Shown here piece by piece: positions 23,746 to 33,457 of a stretch of DNA of 64,000 bases (position 1 is the first letter of the stretch; every line of letters begins with the position of its first letter). The notes under the pieces were generated by a model. It searched no databases. It was not told the origin of the DNA and was given only the letters and a program-made list of their open reading frames with translations. The stretch covers positions 62,001-126,000 of the forward strand of contig CAYNJC010000005.1 in the NCBI GenBank assembly GCA_964397565.1. The letters are read 5' to 3'. This DNA is from JAPLST01 sp964397565. GTDB lineage: Bacteria; Auribacterota; UBA3054; JAPLST01. Made by a program: the position numbers and the translations under genes.

Positions 23746-25755
23746 ATGCCGTTTCTTGATTGGTGCATTGTCGCCGGCACTATCATCGCCGTGCTGCTGG
23801 TAGCCGTGCGCCTGCGGCGCTATGTCAAAGGCGTGAGCGGGTTTCTGGCGGCCGATCGCTGTGCCGGGCGCTACTTGCTGACGCTGGCCGACGGCATGGC
23901 CGGCTTGAGCGCAATTGGCATTATCGGCGTGTTCCAGCAACAGTATCACACCGGTTTTGGCGGCGGCTGGTGGGGCGCGATGCTGGGGCCGGTCGGGATG
24001 GTGGTCACGCTGACAGGCTTCATCATCTATCGTTTTCGCGAGACGCGCGCAATGACCATGGGCCAGTTTTTCGAAATGCGCTACAGCAAGCGCTTCCGCG
24101 TCTTTGCCGGCATCCTAGCGTGGGTAGCCGGCGTGCTGAACTATGGCGTCTTTCCGGCCGTCACGGCGCGGTTTATCATTTATTTCTGCAATCTGCCGGT
24201 ATATCTGGTGTCGCTCGGCCCGCTGCAGCTCGATCTGACGCTGGGCGCGGTGATGGCGGTGCTGCTCGGCACGGCGCTGGTGGCCACGCTGCTGGGCGGC
24301 CAGGTGGTCGTGATGATCACCGATTTTCTGCAGGCGCAATTCGTCAATGTCGTGTTTCTGGCCGTGCTGGCCATGCTCTTCTTGTACTTCGGCTGGAGCG
24401 ATATTGTCGCGACCCTGAAGCAGCACGCGCCCAAAGGTGCGTCCATGTTAAATCCGTTTGACCAGCGCAACATGGGCGATTTTAGCATTTGGTTTTTCGC
24501 CATCGGCGCGTTCAACGTGGTCTACACCTACATGGCCTGGCAAGGCAACCAGGCCTACAATTGCTCGGCCCGCACGCCGCACGATGCGAAGATGGCGCGG
24601 GTGCTGGCGGTCTGGCGCTCGGGCGTGACCTGGTCGGTCATCGGCTTGCTGCCGATTTGCGCGTTTGTGCTGATGCATTCGGCGCACTGCGCGCCGGCGG
24701 CCGCCGCCACCAACGCCGCGCTTGCTGCCATCGGTGACAGCACCGTCCAGAAGCAAGTCCTCGTCCCACTGGCCCTCAAGCAAATCATCCCGACCGGCCT
24801 GCTGGGCCTCTTTGTCGCCGCCATGGTGGCCTGCGCCATTTCCACCGATGACACCTATCTGCATTCGTGGGGCAGCATCTTCATTCAGGATGTGATCATG
24901 CCGTTTCGCCGCACGCCGTTCACGCCGCAGCACCACATGCGCGTGTTGCGCTGGTCGATTGTGAGTGTGGCGCTGTTTGCCTGGGTGTTCGGCATGCTCT
25001 TCAAGTTGCGTGAGTATATTTTCATGTATTGGGCCATTACCGGCGCAATCTACACCGGCGGCGCGGGCGCGGCCATCATCGGCGGGTTTTACTGGAAGCG
25101 CGGCACCACGGCCGGCGCGTGGGCCGGGATGATCATCGGCTCCATCCTGGGCACGTTGGGCACGCTCAACAACAATCTGCTCTGGCCGTGGCTGGTGCCC
25201 GTGTTGCAGCGCCACTATCCGGCCGTGGCGTGGATCCAGCGCCTGCCGGCGGAGTTTTGGCTGAACGGCATGCAGCTCTTTTTCTTTGCGTGCGTGGCGG
25301 CGGCCACGGCGTACATCATCACCAGTCTGCTGACGCGCCCGCACCCGGATTTCTCGATGGATCGCATCCTTAATCGCGGCGCGTACGCCATCGCCGGCGA
25401 GCATGCGGTCGTCAGCACAGCGCGGCAATCGTGGTTCAAAAAACTGCTCGGTATTGATGAGGAATACACGCGCGGCGACCGGCTCGTGGCGTGGTCGGTC
25501 TTCTTGATTTCAATGTATGGTTTCGGCACCTTTGTGGTGGGCACGCTGCTCGGCTTGCTGATCAAGACCACCGACGACAGTTGGTCGTGGTGGTGGGCGT
25601 TTGCGACCGCGCAGGGCATTGTGATCGGCACCGTGACACTGTTCTGGTTCCTGTGGTGCGGCTTCAAGGACATGGGCGCGCTGCTGCGCCGGCTGGCGGC
25701 CATCAAGGAAGATGCCCGTGACGACGGCACGGTGCGGCAAGCGAATGATGAGTGA
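23746..25755 (+). CDS. Sodium:solute symporter (SSS family)
   Basis: 669 residues with about 13-14 hydrophobic segments. The N-terminus LADGMAGLSAIGIIGVFQQQYHTGFGGGWWG, then FRETRAMTMGQFFEMRYSKRFR (the family's T-x-x-E-[FY]-[LF] loop) and FVAAMVACAISTDDTYLHSWGSIFIQDV (the sodium-site helix with S/T-D) identify the SSS fold. It is single-cistronic with its own promoter. The substrate cannot be read from sequence; the arabinofuranosidase next door makes a sugar plausible. Confidence 0.88.
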   Translation: MPFLDWCIVAGTIIAVLLVAVRLRRYVKGVSGFLAADRCAGRYLLTLADGMAGLSAIGIIGVFQQQYHTGFGGGWWGAMLGPVGMVVTLTGFIIYRFRETRAMTMGQFFEMRYSKRFRVFAGILAWVAGVLNYGVFPAVTARFIIYFCNLPVYLVSLGPLQLDLTLGAVMAVLLGTALVATLLGGQVVVMITDFLQAQFVNVVFLAVLAMLFLYFGWSDIVATLKQHAPKGASMLNPFDQRNMGDFSIWFFAIGAFNVVYTYMAWQGNQAYNCSARTPHDAKMARVLAVWRSGVTWSVIGLLPICAFVLMHSAHCAPAAAATNAALAAIGDSTVQKQVLVPLALKQIIPTGLLGLFVAAMVACAISTDDTYLHSWGSIFIQDVIMPFRRTPFTPQHHMRVLRWSIVSVALFAWVFGMLFKLREYIFMYWAITGAIYTGGAGAAIIGGFYWKRGTTAGAWAGMIIGSILGTLGTLNNNLLWPWLVPVLQRHYPAVAWIQRLPAEFWLNGMQLFFFACVAAATAYIITSLLTRPHPDFSMDRILNRGAYAIAGEHAVVSTARQSWFKKLLGIDEEYTRGDRLVAWSVFLISMYGFGTFVVGTLLGLLIKTTDDSWSWWWAFATAQGIVIGTVTLFWFLWCGFKDMGALLRRLAAIKEDARDDGTVRQANDE

Positions 25756-26078
25756 TGCTGCCGGAACTGGAAGGATGGAAAGATGGATGAATGGAAGGCT
25801 GGGGCAGCGCCCGCCGCAGCATCCGCCGCAGCATCCGCAGCTATGAACCCTGAACCCTGATGCCGCACTTCATGCTTCTACAATCCTTAATCATCACTCG
25901 TCAATAAGTGCGATTGAAGATTGACGATCAACGATTGAAGAAGTACAAAGTAAAGACCGGAACCCTGCTGAATATCCATTATCGAACACTCAATATCCAA
26001 GTGTGAAATATCTACGCTGAACTTTATTATTCGACCTTCCTTGTTTGATATTCGATATTTTCATTCCCTCAATCTCCT
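25756..26078. repeat. Intergenic word-repeat region
   Basis: GGAAGGATGGAAAGATGG words (25764-25800), GAACCCTGAACCCTG (about 25845-25860), GATTGACGATCAACGATTG and, at 25975-26065, ATATCGAACACTCAATATCC/TTGATATTCGATATTTTC variants. No gene or terminator seen. Confidence 0.65.
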
Positions 26079-29000
26079 TCACGGCGCCAGGCCGTAGCGT
26101 AGGAAATCCTCGCGGGCATCCGGTAGGCCGCGCGTGCCCTCGAAGGTAACGGTCAGCGTGCCCAGCAAGTCGGCCGGCGTCTGTGGTGCCTGGATGGCGC
26201 CGTCGTCGACCCCCACCCACGTTTCGAACCAGGCCGCGCCGGCCGGCAGCACAAATATAAAATCCGCCTCGGCTTGCAGCACGAGCCCGGTACTGAAGGT
26301 GCGCCCCGCAATGGCCGGCTTGCTCCCGAGCTCGGGCTGCAGGTCAAACGCCCAACGGTGGTCGGGCTGCCACGCCCGCAGGCGCGCGCAGGCGGTCAGC
26401 GGCACCGCGCGCCCGTCAGCCAGGCGCACGGTCGGCTCGCCCAAGGTGGCCCAATCATTGAAGGGGTGGTCGCCGCCCTGGCCAACCACGATGCGCAACG
26501 CCGCAAGGCCAGTCACATCCAGGCGCACAGCCCGGGCTGGTGCGCGCCCGCGCAGCAGGCCCGTCGCCAGCAACAGCCGATATGGAACATAGCGTGCCAT
26601 CTGCGCCGGCGCCAGCGCGCGGTCGCCGAGGAATGCCGCCACGGTCACCGTCGTGGCCGTGGTAAGCGATAGCGCGCCATCCACGACGGCAGGCGCGTTC
26701 GCGCCCGGCGCCGTCCCATCCAGCGTGTAGCGCAGCACGCTGCCCGACACCGCGCAACTGGCCAACACGGGCGTGCCTTCCACCACGCGCCCGCCGGCCG
26801 GATACAGGACAACCTGGGGCGCCGGCACGCCGCGCACCAGCGCGTGAAACCGCCCGTCGCGCCGGGCATCCAACTGCAGCGGCGTAGCGGCAGGGCCGGT
26901 GGCGCTGACGCGGCGCGCTTCACCCAGTGCATCAAGCGCGGCCACGGTGACGGCATCGTCCTGCGCCCAGCCCGTCAGCGCGGCCACGTTGAGGCGGCAC
27001 ACGCTGTCCGTTCCCAGCGCCACTTGCCAGCGATCTGGCGTGACCCGAAAGGCGATCAACCGCCCGCGCACGCCGCCGGGCGCAAACGCGCGCGGCGCCG
27101 CCGTTTCATAGCGCCTATAGCCGTCAAATTCGGCCCGCGCAACCTCGGCGCCGCCTTCCCGCAAACGCGACTGCCAGATGCCCGGCCCGCGTGCCAGATA
27201 GCCGCGCGGCGCCAACGTTACCGTGGCGGTGGCGGATGTGTGCCACGCCTGTGGCGCTTCACCGAAATTGACGACGATCTCGGTGCCGTTGTCGAACCGC
27301 GTGCGCTGCAGCGCGCGGTCGCGCGTGACAAACTCATGCTTGGTCATGCAGCTGAACGCCAGGTGGGCGGCCAGCGGGCACGCCTCGTGATAGGAGCGCA
27401 TCCAGCGCTCGCGATGCACGTTCCAGTCATAATCGCGATTATCCCGCCACAGCAGCGGGACGCCGGCATACAAAATCGCAAACAGGTCTTTGCGCTCGCT
27501 GATTTCCGGCGCCGCCCGGTAATGCATGCCCGGCGTGTCGGACCAGTACCAGGTTGACACCACGCAGTCGTGATACACCAACTGCCACAGCGGGATTTTC
27601 GTGTCGTAGGCATTGCCGTAGCGCAGCCATTGGGGCGTGTAGTCCGCGCGTGTGGCTGCGCGCCGGATTTGCGGCGACGACCAGCCGTCGGCGACGTCAT
27701 GCAGCCAGTGAAACGGCCCGCCCAACGCCCCTTCCGTCCAGTCCACCAAATCGCAACCCCAGTCGTTGCCGTGCTCCGTGCCCACCACCAAGCCCAATCG
27801 GTTGAAATACTCATAGATTTCGCGGCGATAGGCCAGATCCGCGCGGCTGTCGTACGGCCGCTGGCCATAGTGTTCCCTGAGGTTGTCCGCCATTGAGACA
27901 TCCAGGAACAAGCCATTGAACCCGTAGGTCTGCAGGCGTTCGGGCAGGTAATTGGTTATCGCGCGCAGGCCAAAGGAGGATGCGCGCACATAGCGCGGCA
28001 GGAGCGGATCCGGCCAGCCCGTCATGACCGGCAATCCCGGCAATGAGCGCACGCCCACTTCCGCAATGCCGTCCGTGTTTTTGCCCGCAGTGGCGCCTTG
28101 CGCGACATCCTGCACGTTCTCATACTCGAGCGTCAGATAGCCCAGTGCGCGCACCGCCTGCAGCGACGCCGGCGTGCGCAAGCCGTGGTGCGCATTGCAG
28201 ATGGCGGCGCGCAGCATGCCTTCCGTCCGCGCCTCGCGCACGAATTGCAGTGCGTCACTGGCGCCCCAGACAATCACCGCGCCTGGCAACAGGCGCACCG
28301 CCGGCTTCTTGCGCGCCTTCTCCGCCAGCGGCACCACGCGTCCCGCCGCCGCCGCTTCCGTGCGATAGCGCGCCGCCATGCCCACATACCCGCCCGCCGC
28401 GGTGAACAGCAGCCGCAGCCGGCGCGCATACCCAAAGCACAGCCGTGCCTCTTCCCAATGAATCTGCGGCCAGTGCCGCCCCGCGGCATCCGGCAGCAGA
28501 TGCATCAGCGCGTCCGTGGGCGTGTCCACCAGCGTGATCACACCATCGCCGCGGGCCTCGTCTATCACGCCCACCCAAGGCATGTTGGCCGTCTGCGTGT
28601 TGCCCCAGATGCGGAGTGCCTGCCCGCCGTAGGTGGTGTCCGTCTGGTCAATGTAGGTGCCGGACGACCGGTCGCAGAAGAGCAATTTGCCCTGCTGCAG
28701 CGCAGCCGTGAAGGCCGGCGGATAATTGTTGAGCGCATATAGCGAGGCCGTCGGATCGGCACACGCAAGGTCAAATGCCAGCGCCGCATCGGCCGCCAAG
28801 GTCACGCGGCATATGCCGGTTGTGTCGGCGACGAAATCATACAAATCAAGTTCCAGTATCCGCGCGCTGATCTGGCGCGCGCCGTACAGCTTTGCCTTGC
28901 CCGCCGCGCCGTCGGCGCTCCAGGTGCGCCCGGTCCGCCGATCCAGCACCAGGTAGCGATGCCGCCGCGCCTGCAGCTCGACGCGCAACTGCGCATCCTC

Positions 29001-29531
29001 CAGCACCAGCGAGGCCGGCAGCCGGCGTGCCCCCGCCACCACCGCCGCGGGATACGTTGCCGGCTCGAGGCGCAGCCACGCCACGTCGAACGTGCCCTGA
29101 GTCCAGCCCGGGCAGATCCGCACCTGCTGCAAGGTTTCGCGCTCGGGAATGTTCACCGTGATTTCCTGCCACGTGCCGTCGTGGCGCAACGGGAAGCGGA
29201 TGAAGTGCTCCAGGCCCAGGCGCGGGCGTTCCCGCGTGCTCCAGTACAGTTCACCGCGCCCATACACATTCGAGCAGGTGCGCACGTGCATGACCAGGCG
29301 CGCCGGGCCGCGCAGCGGCTGGGTTGCCATGATGAAGTAGACCGCCGGCGGTGTGGCCGGAATGATCCCGTGCAACACCCCGGCCAGGGTGGTCAGGGTA
29401 CAGCCAAAGGCCGCGGCCGGCATCTGGCCCGGGGCCGAGAAATCCCAGGTCTGCGCCGCGCGCGGTGGCGCGCCGTGCCCGCAGGCAGTGCTTGCGATCA
29501 GGAGCCCAAGGGCGACAATCAGTTTCTTCAT
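26079..29531 (-). CDS. Secreted DUF5696-like glycosidase with C-terminal chitobiase-like and NPCBM-like domains
   Basis: 1150 residues. Signal peptide MKKLIVALGLLIASTACGHG, with a Cys after STA that is a weak lipobox candidate. A carbohydrate-binding N-terminus (to about 200) leads into the core shared with 4201-6363: FNGLFLDVSMADNL, VVGTEHGNDWGCDLVDWTEG and PLWQLVYHDCVVSTWYWSD. After the core come a chitobiase-type beta-sandwich (LRYTLDGTAPG) and an NPCBM-like domain (HPFNDWATLGEPTVRL). It follows the amide-hydrolase operon by 48 bp, but a terminator lies between, so it may be transcribed separately. Glycan substrate unknown. Confidence 0.68.
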   Translation of the reverse strand: MKKLIVALGLLIASTACGHGAPPRAAQTWDFSAPGQMPAAAFGCTLTTLAGVLHGIIPATPPAVYFIMATQPLRGPARLVMHVRTCSNVYGRGELYWSTRERPRLGLEHFIRFPLRHDGTWQEITVNIPERETLQQVRICPGWTQGTFDVAWLRLEPATYPAAVVAGARRLPASLVLEDAQLRVELQARRHRYLVLDRRTGRTWSADGAAGKAKLYGARQISARILELDLYDFVADTTGICRVTLAADAALAFDLACADPTASLYALNNYPPAFTAALQQGKLLFCDRSSGTYIDQTDTTYGGQALRIWGNTQTANMPWVGVIDEARGDGVITLVDTPTDALMHLLPDAAGRHWPQIHWEEARLCFGYARRLRLLFTAAGGYVGMAARYRTEAAAAGRVVPLAEKARKKPAVRLLPGAVIVWGASDALQFVREARTEGMLRAAICNAHHGLRTPASLQAVRALGYLTLEYENVQDVAQGATAGKNTDGIAEVGVRSLPGLPVMTGWPDPLLPRYVRASSFGLRAITNYLPERLQTYGFNGLFLDVSMADNLREHYGQRPYDSRADLAYRREIYEYFNRLGLVVGTEHGNDWGCDLVDWTEGALGGPFHWLHDVADGWSSPQIRRAATRADYTPQWLRYGNAYDTKIPLWQLVYHDCVVSTWYWSDTPGMHYRAAPEISERKDLFAILYAGVPLLWRDNRDYDWNVHRERWMRSYHEACPLAAHLAFSCMTKHEFVTRDRALQRTRFDNGTEIVVNFGEAPQAWHTSATATVTLAPRGYLARGPGIWQSRLREGGAEVARAEFDGYRRYETAAPRAFAPGGVRGRLIAFRVTPDRWQVALGTDSVCRLNVAALTGWAQDDAVTVAALDALGEARRVSATGPAATPLQLDARRDGRFHALVRGVPAPQVVLYPAGGRVVEGTPVLASCAVSGSVLRYTLDGTAPGANAPAVVDGALSLTTATTVTVAAFLGDRALAPAQMARYVPYRLLLATGLLRGRAPARAVRLDVTGLAALRIVVGQGGDHPFNDWATLGEPTVRLADGRAVPLTACARLRAWQPDHRWAFDLQPELGSKPAIAGRTFSTGLVLQAEADFIFVLPAGAAWFETWVGVDDGAIQAPQTPADLLGTLTVTFEGTRGLPDAREDFLRYGLAP

Positions 29532-29554
29532 TTACAATGACTGCTTCTTATTAT

Positions 29555-29577
29555 AAAACGAATGCCGCATTCGTTTT
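29555..29577 (-). terminator. Rho-independent-type terminator after the URO-D gene
   Basis: Perfect 10-bp inverted repeat AAAACGAATG/CATTCGTTTT with a 3-nt loop, followed on the minus strand by ATAATAA. It sits 3 bp beyond the stop of the leftward operon and could work in both directions. Confidence 0.65.
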
Positions 29578-29579
29578 TG

Positions 29580-30623
29580 TCAGAACTTGTGCACGGTATC
29601 GATCATCGCCAGAATATTGTCGACCGGGGTGCCGGCTTGAATATTATGGCAGGAGCAGCAGATGAAGCCGGGGCCGAGGGCTTCGAGGCAGGCGCGCGTT
29701 TCGGCGCAGACGGCGGCCGGGTCGCGGAACGGCAGGACATCCTGCGTGTCTACGCCGCCGTGGAAAATGAGCTTGGCGCCAAAGTCACGTTTCAGCGCGG
29801 CCATGTCCATGCCCGGGCAAATGTGCTGGATGGGGTTGAGCACATCCACGCCGAGCTCGATGTAGCGCGGAATCAACGGGCGGACTGCGCCGTCAGTGTG
29901 GTGAAAGACCTTGGCGCCATGGGCGTGGGTCAGGTCACACCAGCGTTTGAAGCGCGGCTGAAAGAATTCTTCCCAGGTCGCGGGTGAAATCAACAAACCT
30001 TGTTGGCTGCCCATGTCGTCGCTGATGAAGACGGCGTCGAGCGCGTCGCCGGTGTGCGCGAAGATGTTTTCGAGCATGGCGGTCTGGATAGCATCGATGC
30101 GGTCGAGTGCGGCGGTGACAAACTCCGGTTCGAGCACCAAGTCCATCATGGCCTGTTCGAGGCCGCGCAGACCGCAATAGATTTCGAACAAGGAAATCCA
30201 CGGGCCAAGCGTGGCGAATTCCTGTGCCAGCTGCTTCGTCTGCGCACCCATGGCCGCATAGTCGAACGTGGCGGGATCCGGCCAATACGGGTAGTCGGCC
30301 AAGGTCTCGCGCGTATAGCCGGCCAGCGGCGGCGCAAGCTGCTCCAGATACGCCGCCGGGCCAGATTGAATCGTCTTGAATTGCTGGCCCCAATGATTGA
30401 CCCAAGTCGCCTCGGGCGCTTTCGGCACCAACGGGCCGGTGTACGTCGGATTCACCCATGCCCATTTGTCGAGGCCCAGCGCGCGCCAGAGCGCCTGTTC
30501 GTTATCCGTGTTGGTGTGCTGATACAACGCCTGCAGCACTTCGCCGACGTACCAGATATCAACCGGCGGCCGGTCAACGGGTGTGCGGTTGAGCGTGTTG
30601 AGAATGCGTTCGCGGGGTGTCAT
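29580..30623 (-). CDS. Uroporphyrinogen decarboxylase-family protein
   Basis: 347 residues from ATG 30623 (MTPRERILNTLNRTPVDRPPVDIWY, the usual start of this family, with AGGA just upstream). Motifs: DAVFISDDMGSQQGLLISPATWEEFF, AKVFHHTDGAVRPLIPRYIELGVDVLNPIQ and LIFHGGVDTQDVLPF. The thiol position after HHTDG is not Cys, unlike the paralogue at 18960 (HSCGD), so metal chemistry may differ. Last gene of the amide-hydrolase operon, 28 bp after the nitrilase. A methyl-group transfer role in degradation of an N-methylated compound is inference. Confidence 0.83.
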   Translation of the reverse strand: MTPRERILNTLNRTPVDRPPVDIWYVGEVLQALYQHTNTDNEQALWRALGLDKWAWVNPTYTGPLVPKAPEATWVNHWGQQFKTIQSGPAAYLEQLAPPLAGYTRETLADYPYWPDPATFDYAAMGAQTKQLAQEFATLGPWISLFEIYCGLRGLEQAMMDLVLEPEFVTAALDRIDAIQTAMLENIFAHTGDALDAVFISDDMGSQQGLLISPATWEEFFQPRFKRWCDLTHAHGAKVFHHTDGAVRPLIPRYIELGVDVLNPIQHICPGMDMAALKRDFGAKLIFHGGVDTQDVLPFRDPAAVCAETRACLEALGPGFICCSCHNIQAGTPVDNILAMIDTVHKF

Positions 30624-30651
30624 GGTTCCTGCTTGCGTGGCGGTGAAGTGT

Positions 30652-31650
30652 TTATCGTTCAGCGGCGCGGAACGGTTCGCCGAAGGCATTGGTGCGCACA
30701 AAGACGTCAATCACATGGGGCGTGGCTAATGCGCGATAGCGGTGGGGCCGGCGGAACGCGTTGCCCCACAGGCCATTCTTGCGGAAGTTGCGGATGTGCG
30801 CCAGCGGCACATCCACAAAGAGGATGTCCTCGGCGGCGCCGGCGCACGCCAGTTGCGTGCCGTCCACCATGTACGCCACGGAACGCCCGCCGCACATCGG
30901 CGCGGGATAGTTGGCCATCGCCATCACCATTGCATTCTCGACCGCGCGCGTTTGAAATTGCGCCAGCCGAATATCATCCAACAGGCACGCGTTTGGCACG
31001 ATGACCAGTTCCGCTTCCTTGAGCATGAGCAGGCGCGCGGTCTCGGGAAACTCGCGGTCGAAGCAGATCATGGCGCCAACCTGGACCGGCCCCGCGCGCG
31101 TGTCCAGCGGCGCGGTGTACACATCCTCGCCCGGCGTGGTGGCGGCCTCGAAAGCGGCAAAATCGCAGGTGTGCATCTTGGCATAGGTGAACACATCGGT
31201 GCCATGCCGGTCTATCAGGGTGACGGCGTTGCGGGGCGCGCCCGGCCATTGCTCCAAGTAGGTCACGGCGATCGCCATGTCCAGTTCGCGCGCCAAGCTG
31301 CGAAAACGATTGACAAAGGCGCTGTCACGCGCAACGGCCTGTGCCTGCCACTGTGTTTTCACATTGTGATCTTGCGTGAAGAAGCCGGCATAGCCGATGT
31401 TCCACATTTCGGGCATGACCGCGAGATCGGCGCCCGCCGCGGCGGCGCGGCGGCAGAATGCCGCGGCCGTCACGCCATTGGCCGCTTGATTCGTGCCCTG
31501 CGCGACCATCTGCAGCAAGGCGATGCGCACGCTGCCATTGGTTGCGTGTGCCCGCACAGACGGCGCCGGCGCGGCGCCAACAGCACTGGCCTCGGGCGGC
31601 ATGGCCAGAGTCATGGCCAGCAGCGTTGCGGTCACACATTGCCGCGTCAT
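30652..31650 (-). CDS. Secreted carbon-nitrogen hydrolase (nitrilase superfamily), short
   Basis: 332 residues from ATG 31650, which overlaps the upstream stop (ATGA) and gives a signal peptide (MTRQCVTATLLAMTLAMPPEASA). The catalytic triad is readable: Glu in DLAVMPEMWN, Lys in FTYAKMHTCDF and Cys in GAMICFDREFPE. Such enzymes hydrolyse amides, carbamoyl groups or nitriles. It is the second of two consecutive nitrilase-type genes, so they may act in sequence or on related substrates. Confidence 0.88.
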   Translation of the reverse strand: MTRQCVTATLLAMTLAMPPEASAVGAAPAPSVRAHATNGSVRIALLQMVAQGTNQAANGVTAAAFCRRAAAAGADLAVMPEMWNIGYAGFFTQDHNVKTQWQAQAVARDSAFVNRFRSLARELDMAIAVTYLEQWPGAPRNAVTLIDRHGTDVFTYAKMHTCDFAAFEAATTPGEDVYTAPLDTRAGPVQVGAMICFDREFPETARLLMLKEAELVIVPNACLLDDIRLAQFQTRAVENAMVMAMANYPAPMCGGRSVAYMVDGTQLACAGAAEDILFVDVPLAHIRNFRKNGLWGNAFRRPHRYRALATPHVIDVFVRTNAFGEPFRAAER

Positions 31651-33452
31651 TCTGCCACCAACGTGCGCAGCCGTTGCATCTCGGCGCTGGCGTCCTTGCC
31701 CTCGACAAACGCCAGCACGCCGTGCACGCGCACGGTTGCGCCCGGCTGGCAATCGGGGATTTGCGGGTCGGAATGCATGCAGGGCAAGGGCGGATTGCAC
31801 CAGCAGCGCTGGCAGTGCTGCCACGCGGTGATGATCCAGTGCGTGCCATCGGCGGACTGCGCCGCCACCACCGGCGGCCGCACCAGTTTGTTGCTGTTGG
31901 TCTGCCGGTCGAAGCCGGCCGCGCGCGCCAGCATGACGCAGTTCTGCGCGCGCAGGCCGGTCAGCGTTGCGGCCGTGCCGTTGCGCAGCCAGAGTTCCAT
32001 GCGCACCTCATTTGTCCCCGGCGTGATGCGCGCGCCAAACGCGACGCCATTCGGCAGCGTGCGCGCGCTGGTGAGGGTGCCATCCGCGTTGCGTTGCCAC
32101 TCGAGGCGCGGCAGCGGGATGCCTTGCGCGGCCCAGATGGACTGGACGTGCACGTCTTCATGTGCAAGATAGAGCAGTTCCAAGTTTGAGAAGATCGCCT
32201 CGGGCACATCGACGACCACATAGCTGGCATCGTCCCAGGGCGTAAAGACACTGATCTTTGTTTCGCGCTGCGGCATGACGGCGCCCTCGAAGAAGCCGGC
32301 GCGCGGATGACGCCCGCCGGGATAGGGCAGGACGCGCAGGGGCGCGCCGGCCGGGCGCGGCGCAGGCGCCTTGCCGGCCAGCCCGAATTGGCGCAGCGCG
32401 GCGGCCGCCTCATCCGGCGCCAGCCCGGTGGCCGCGCTGAGTTCGTCGGGCGTGAAGCGGTGATAGACCGCCATGTTCTCGAGCCAATAGCGCAACGCGG
32501 CTTCGTCGGTTGGCCTGCGGAACTCGGTCAACTGCCGGGCCACCTGCGTGCGCAGCCAGGCGGGCGTCTCGTCGATATTGCCCCACACACAGGGCGCGGC
32601 AAACAGCTCTGGCGTCAGCGTGGCGGTGAGCAACTCCGTCTTGAACAGCTTGGCCTCGGCCAGCGGCGTGCCTTGCGGGTTGAGAATGAAACTGTCGCCG
32701 TAGCCAATCTGGCCGGGCCGGTCGGATTTGACATTATTTGCGCGCGCCACCGCCAGTTGCAATTGGCACGCCAGGCCGATGTGGCAGTTGCGCACCCAGC
32801 GGCGATGGTCATCGGCGGCGAAGTCGACGATCTCGTTGTTGTGTGGCGTGAACAAAAGTTGCGCGCCCTGCAACTTGGCCGCCAAGGCGGGGAACGGATA
32901 GGACGTGTCGGCGCAGATGTTCACGGCGAAGCGGATGCCGTGCGCCGCCCAGACCGGTATGGCTGTGCCGGGCGCAAAGCCCAGTCCGTCGCGGTCGCCG
33001 GGCGTCAGCATGATCTTGTCATAGATGCCCAGCAGCGCGCCGTGCTGCATGACCAGCACCGAGTTGAACAATTGCGTGCCGGCCACGCGCGCCAAGCCGA
33101 CCAGCACGACCATGTCATGCGCGGCCGACTCGGCGATGAAGGTCTGCAGCTCCGGGTCGTCGAGCGGGCGCGCGCCTTGTTTTACCGCGGCGGCGTTCTC
33201 GTAGCCCGACAGGAACGTCTCGGGGAAGGCCACGAAATGGCTGCCGCGCGTCTGCGCCGCGCGCACCACGGCGCGCACCGTCGCTAGATTCGTGCTGAAC
33301 TCACCTTCCTGGCACACGCCTTGATAGATCGAAATGACAATTGGCTGGTTCATAGTTGTGCTGGTTGTGTTTAATTGCTTCTGCACTGCGCTCACCGGCA
33401 TGGCAGTATGGGCGCTGAACGTGATCAGCAGCAGGATGCAGAATCTGTACAT
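31647..33452 (-). CDS. Secreted carbon-nitrogen hydrolase with C-terminal extension
   Basis: 601 residues from ATG 33452, giving a signal peptide MYRFCILLLITFSAHTAMPVSA; the start is 5 bp beyond the previous stop, without a clear RBS. The nitrilase domain spans about residues 35-280: Glu in FVAFPETFLSGYE, Lys in YDKIMLTPGDRDG and Cys in AVNICADTSYPFP. The following ~300 residues (two parts, the second with ISVFTPWDDASYVVVDVPEAIFSN and ITPGTNEVRMELWLRN) are not a domain I recognise and may be a beta-sandwich. It overlaps the shorter nitrilase gene downstream. Confidence 0.82.
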   Translation of the reverse strand: MYRFCILLLITFSAHTAMPVSAVQKQLNTTSTTMNQPIVISIYQGVCQEGEFSTNLATVRAVVRAAQTRGSHFVAFPETFLSGYENAAAVKQGARPLDDPELQTFIAESAAHDMVVLVGLARVAGTQLFNSVLVMQHGALLGIYDKIMLTPGDRDGLGFAPGTAIPVWAAHGIRFAVNICADTSYPFPALAAKLQGAQLLFTPHNNEIVDFAADDHRRWVRNCHIGLACQLQLAVARANNVKSDRPGQIGYGDSFILNPQGTPLAEAKLFKTELLTATLTPELFAAPCVWGNIDETPAWLRTQVARQLTEFRRPTDEAALRYWLENMAVYHRFTPDELSAATGLAPDEAAAALRQFGLAGKAPAPRPAGAPLRVLPYPGGRHPRAGFFEGAVMPQRETKISVFTPWDDASYVVVDVPEAIFSNLELLYLAHEDVHVQSIWAAQGIPLPRLEWQRNADGTLTSARTLPNGVAFGARITPGTNEVRMELWLRNGTAATLTGLRAQNCVMLARAAGFDRQTNSNKLVRPPVVAAQSADGTHWIITAWQHCQRCWCNPPLPCMHSDPQIPDCQPGATVRVHGVLAFVEGKDASAEMQRLRTLVAE

Positions 33453-33457
33453 CGGGA

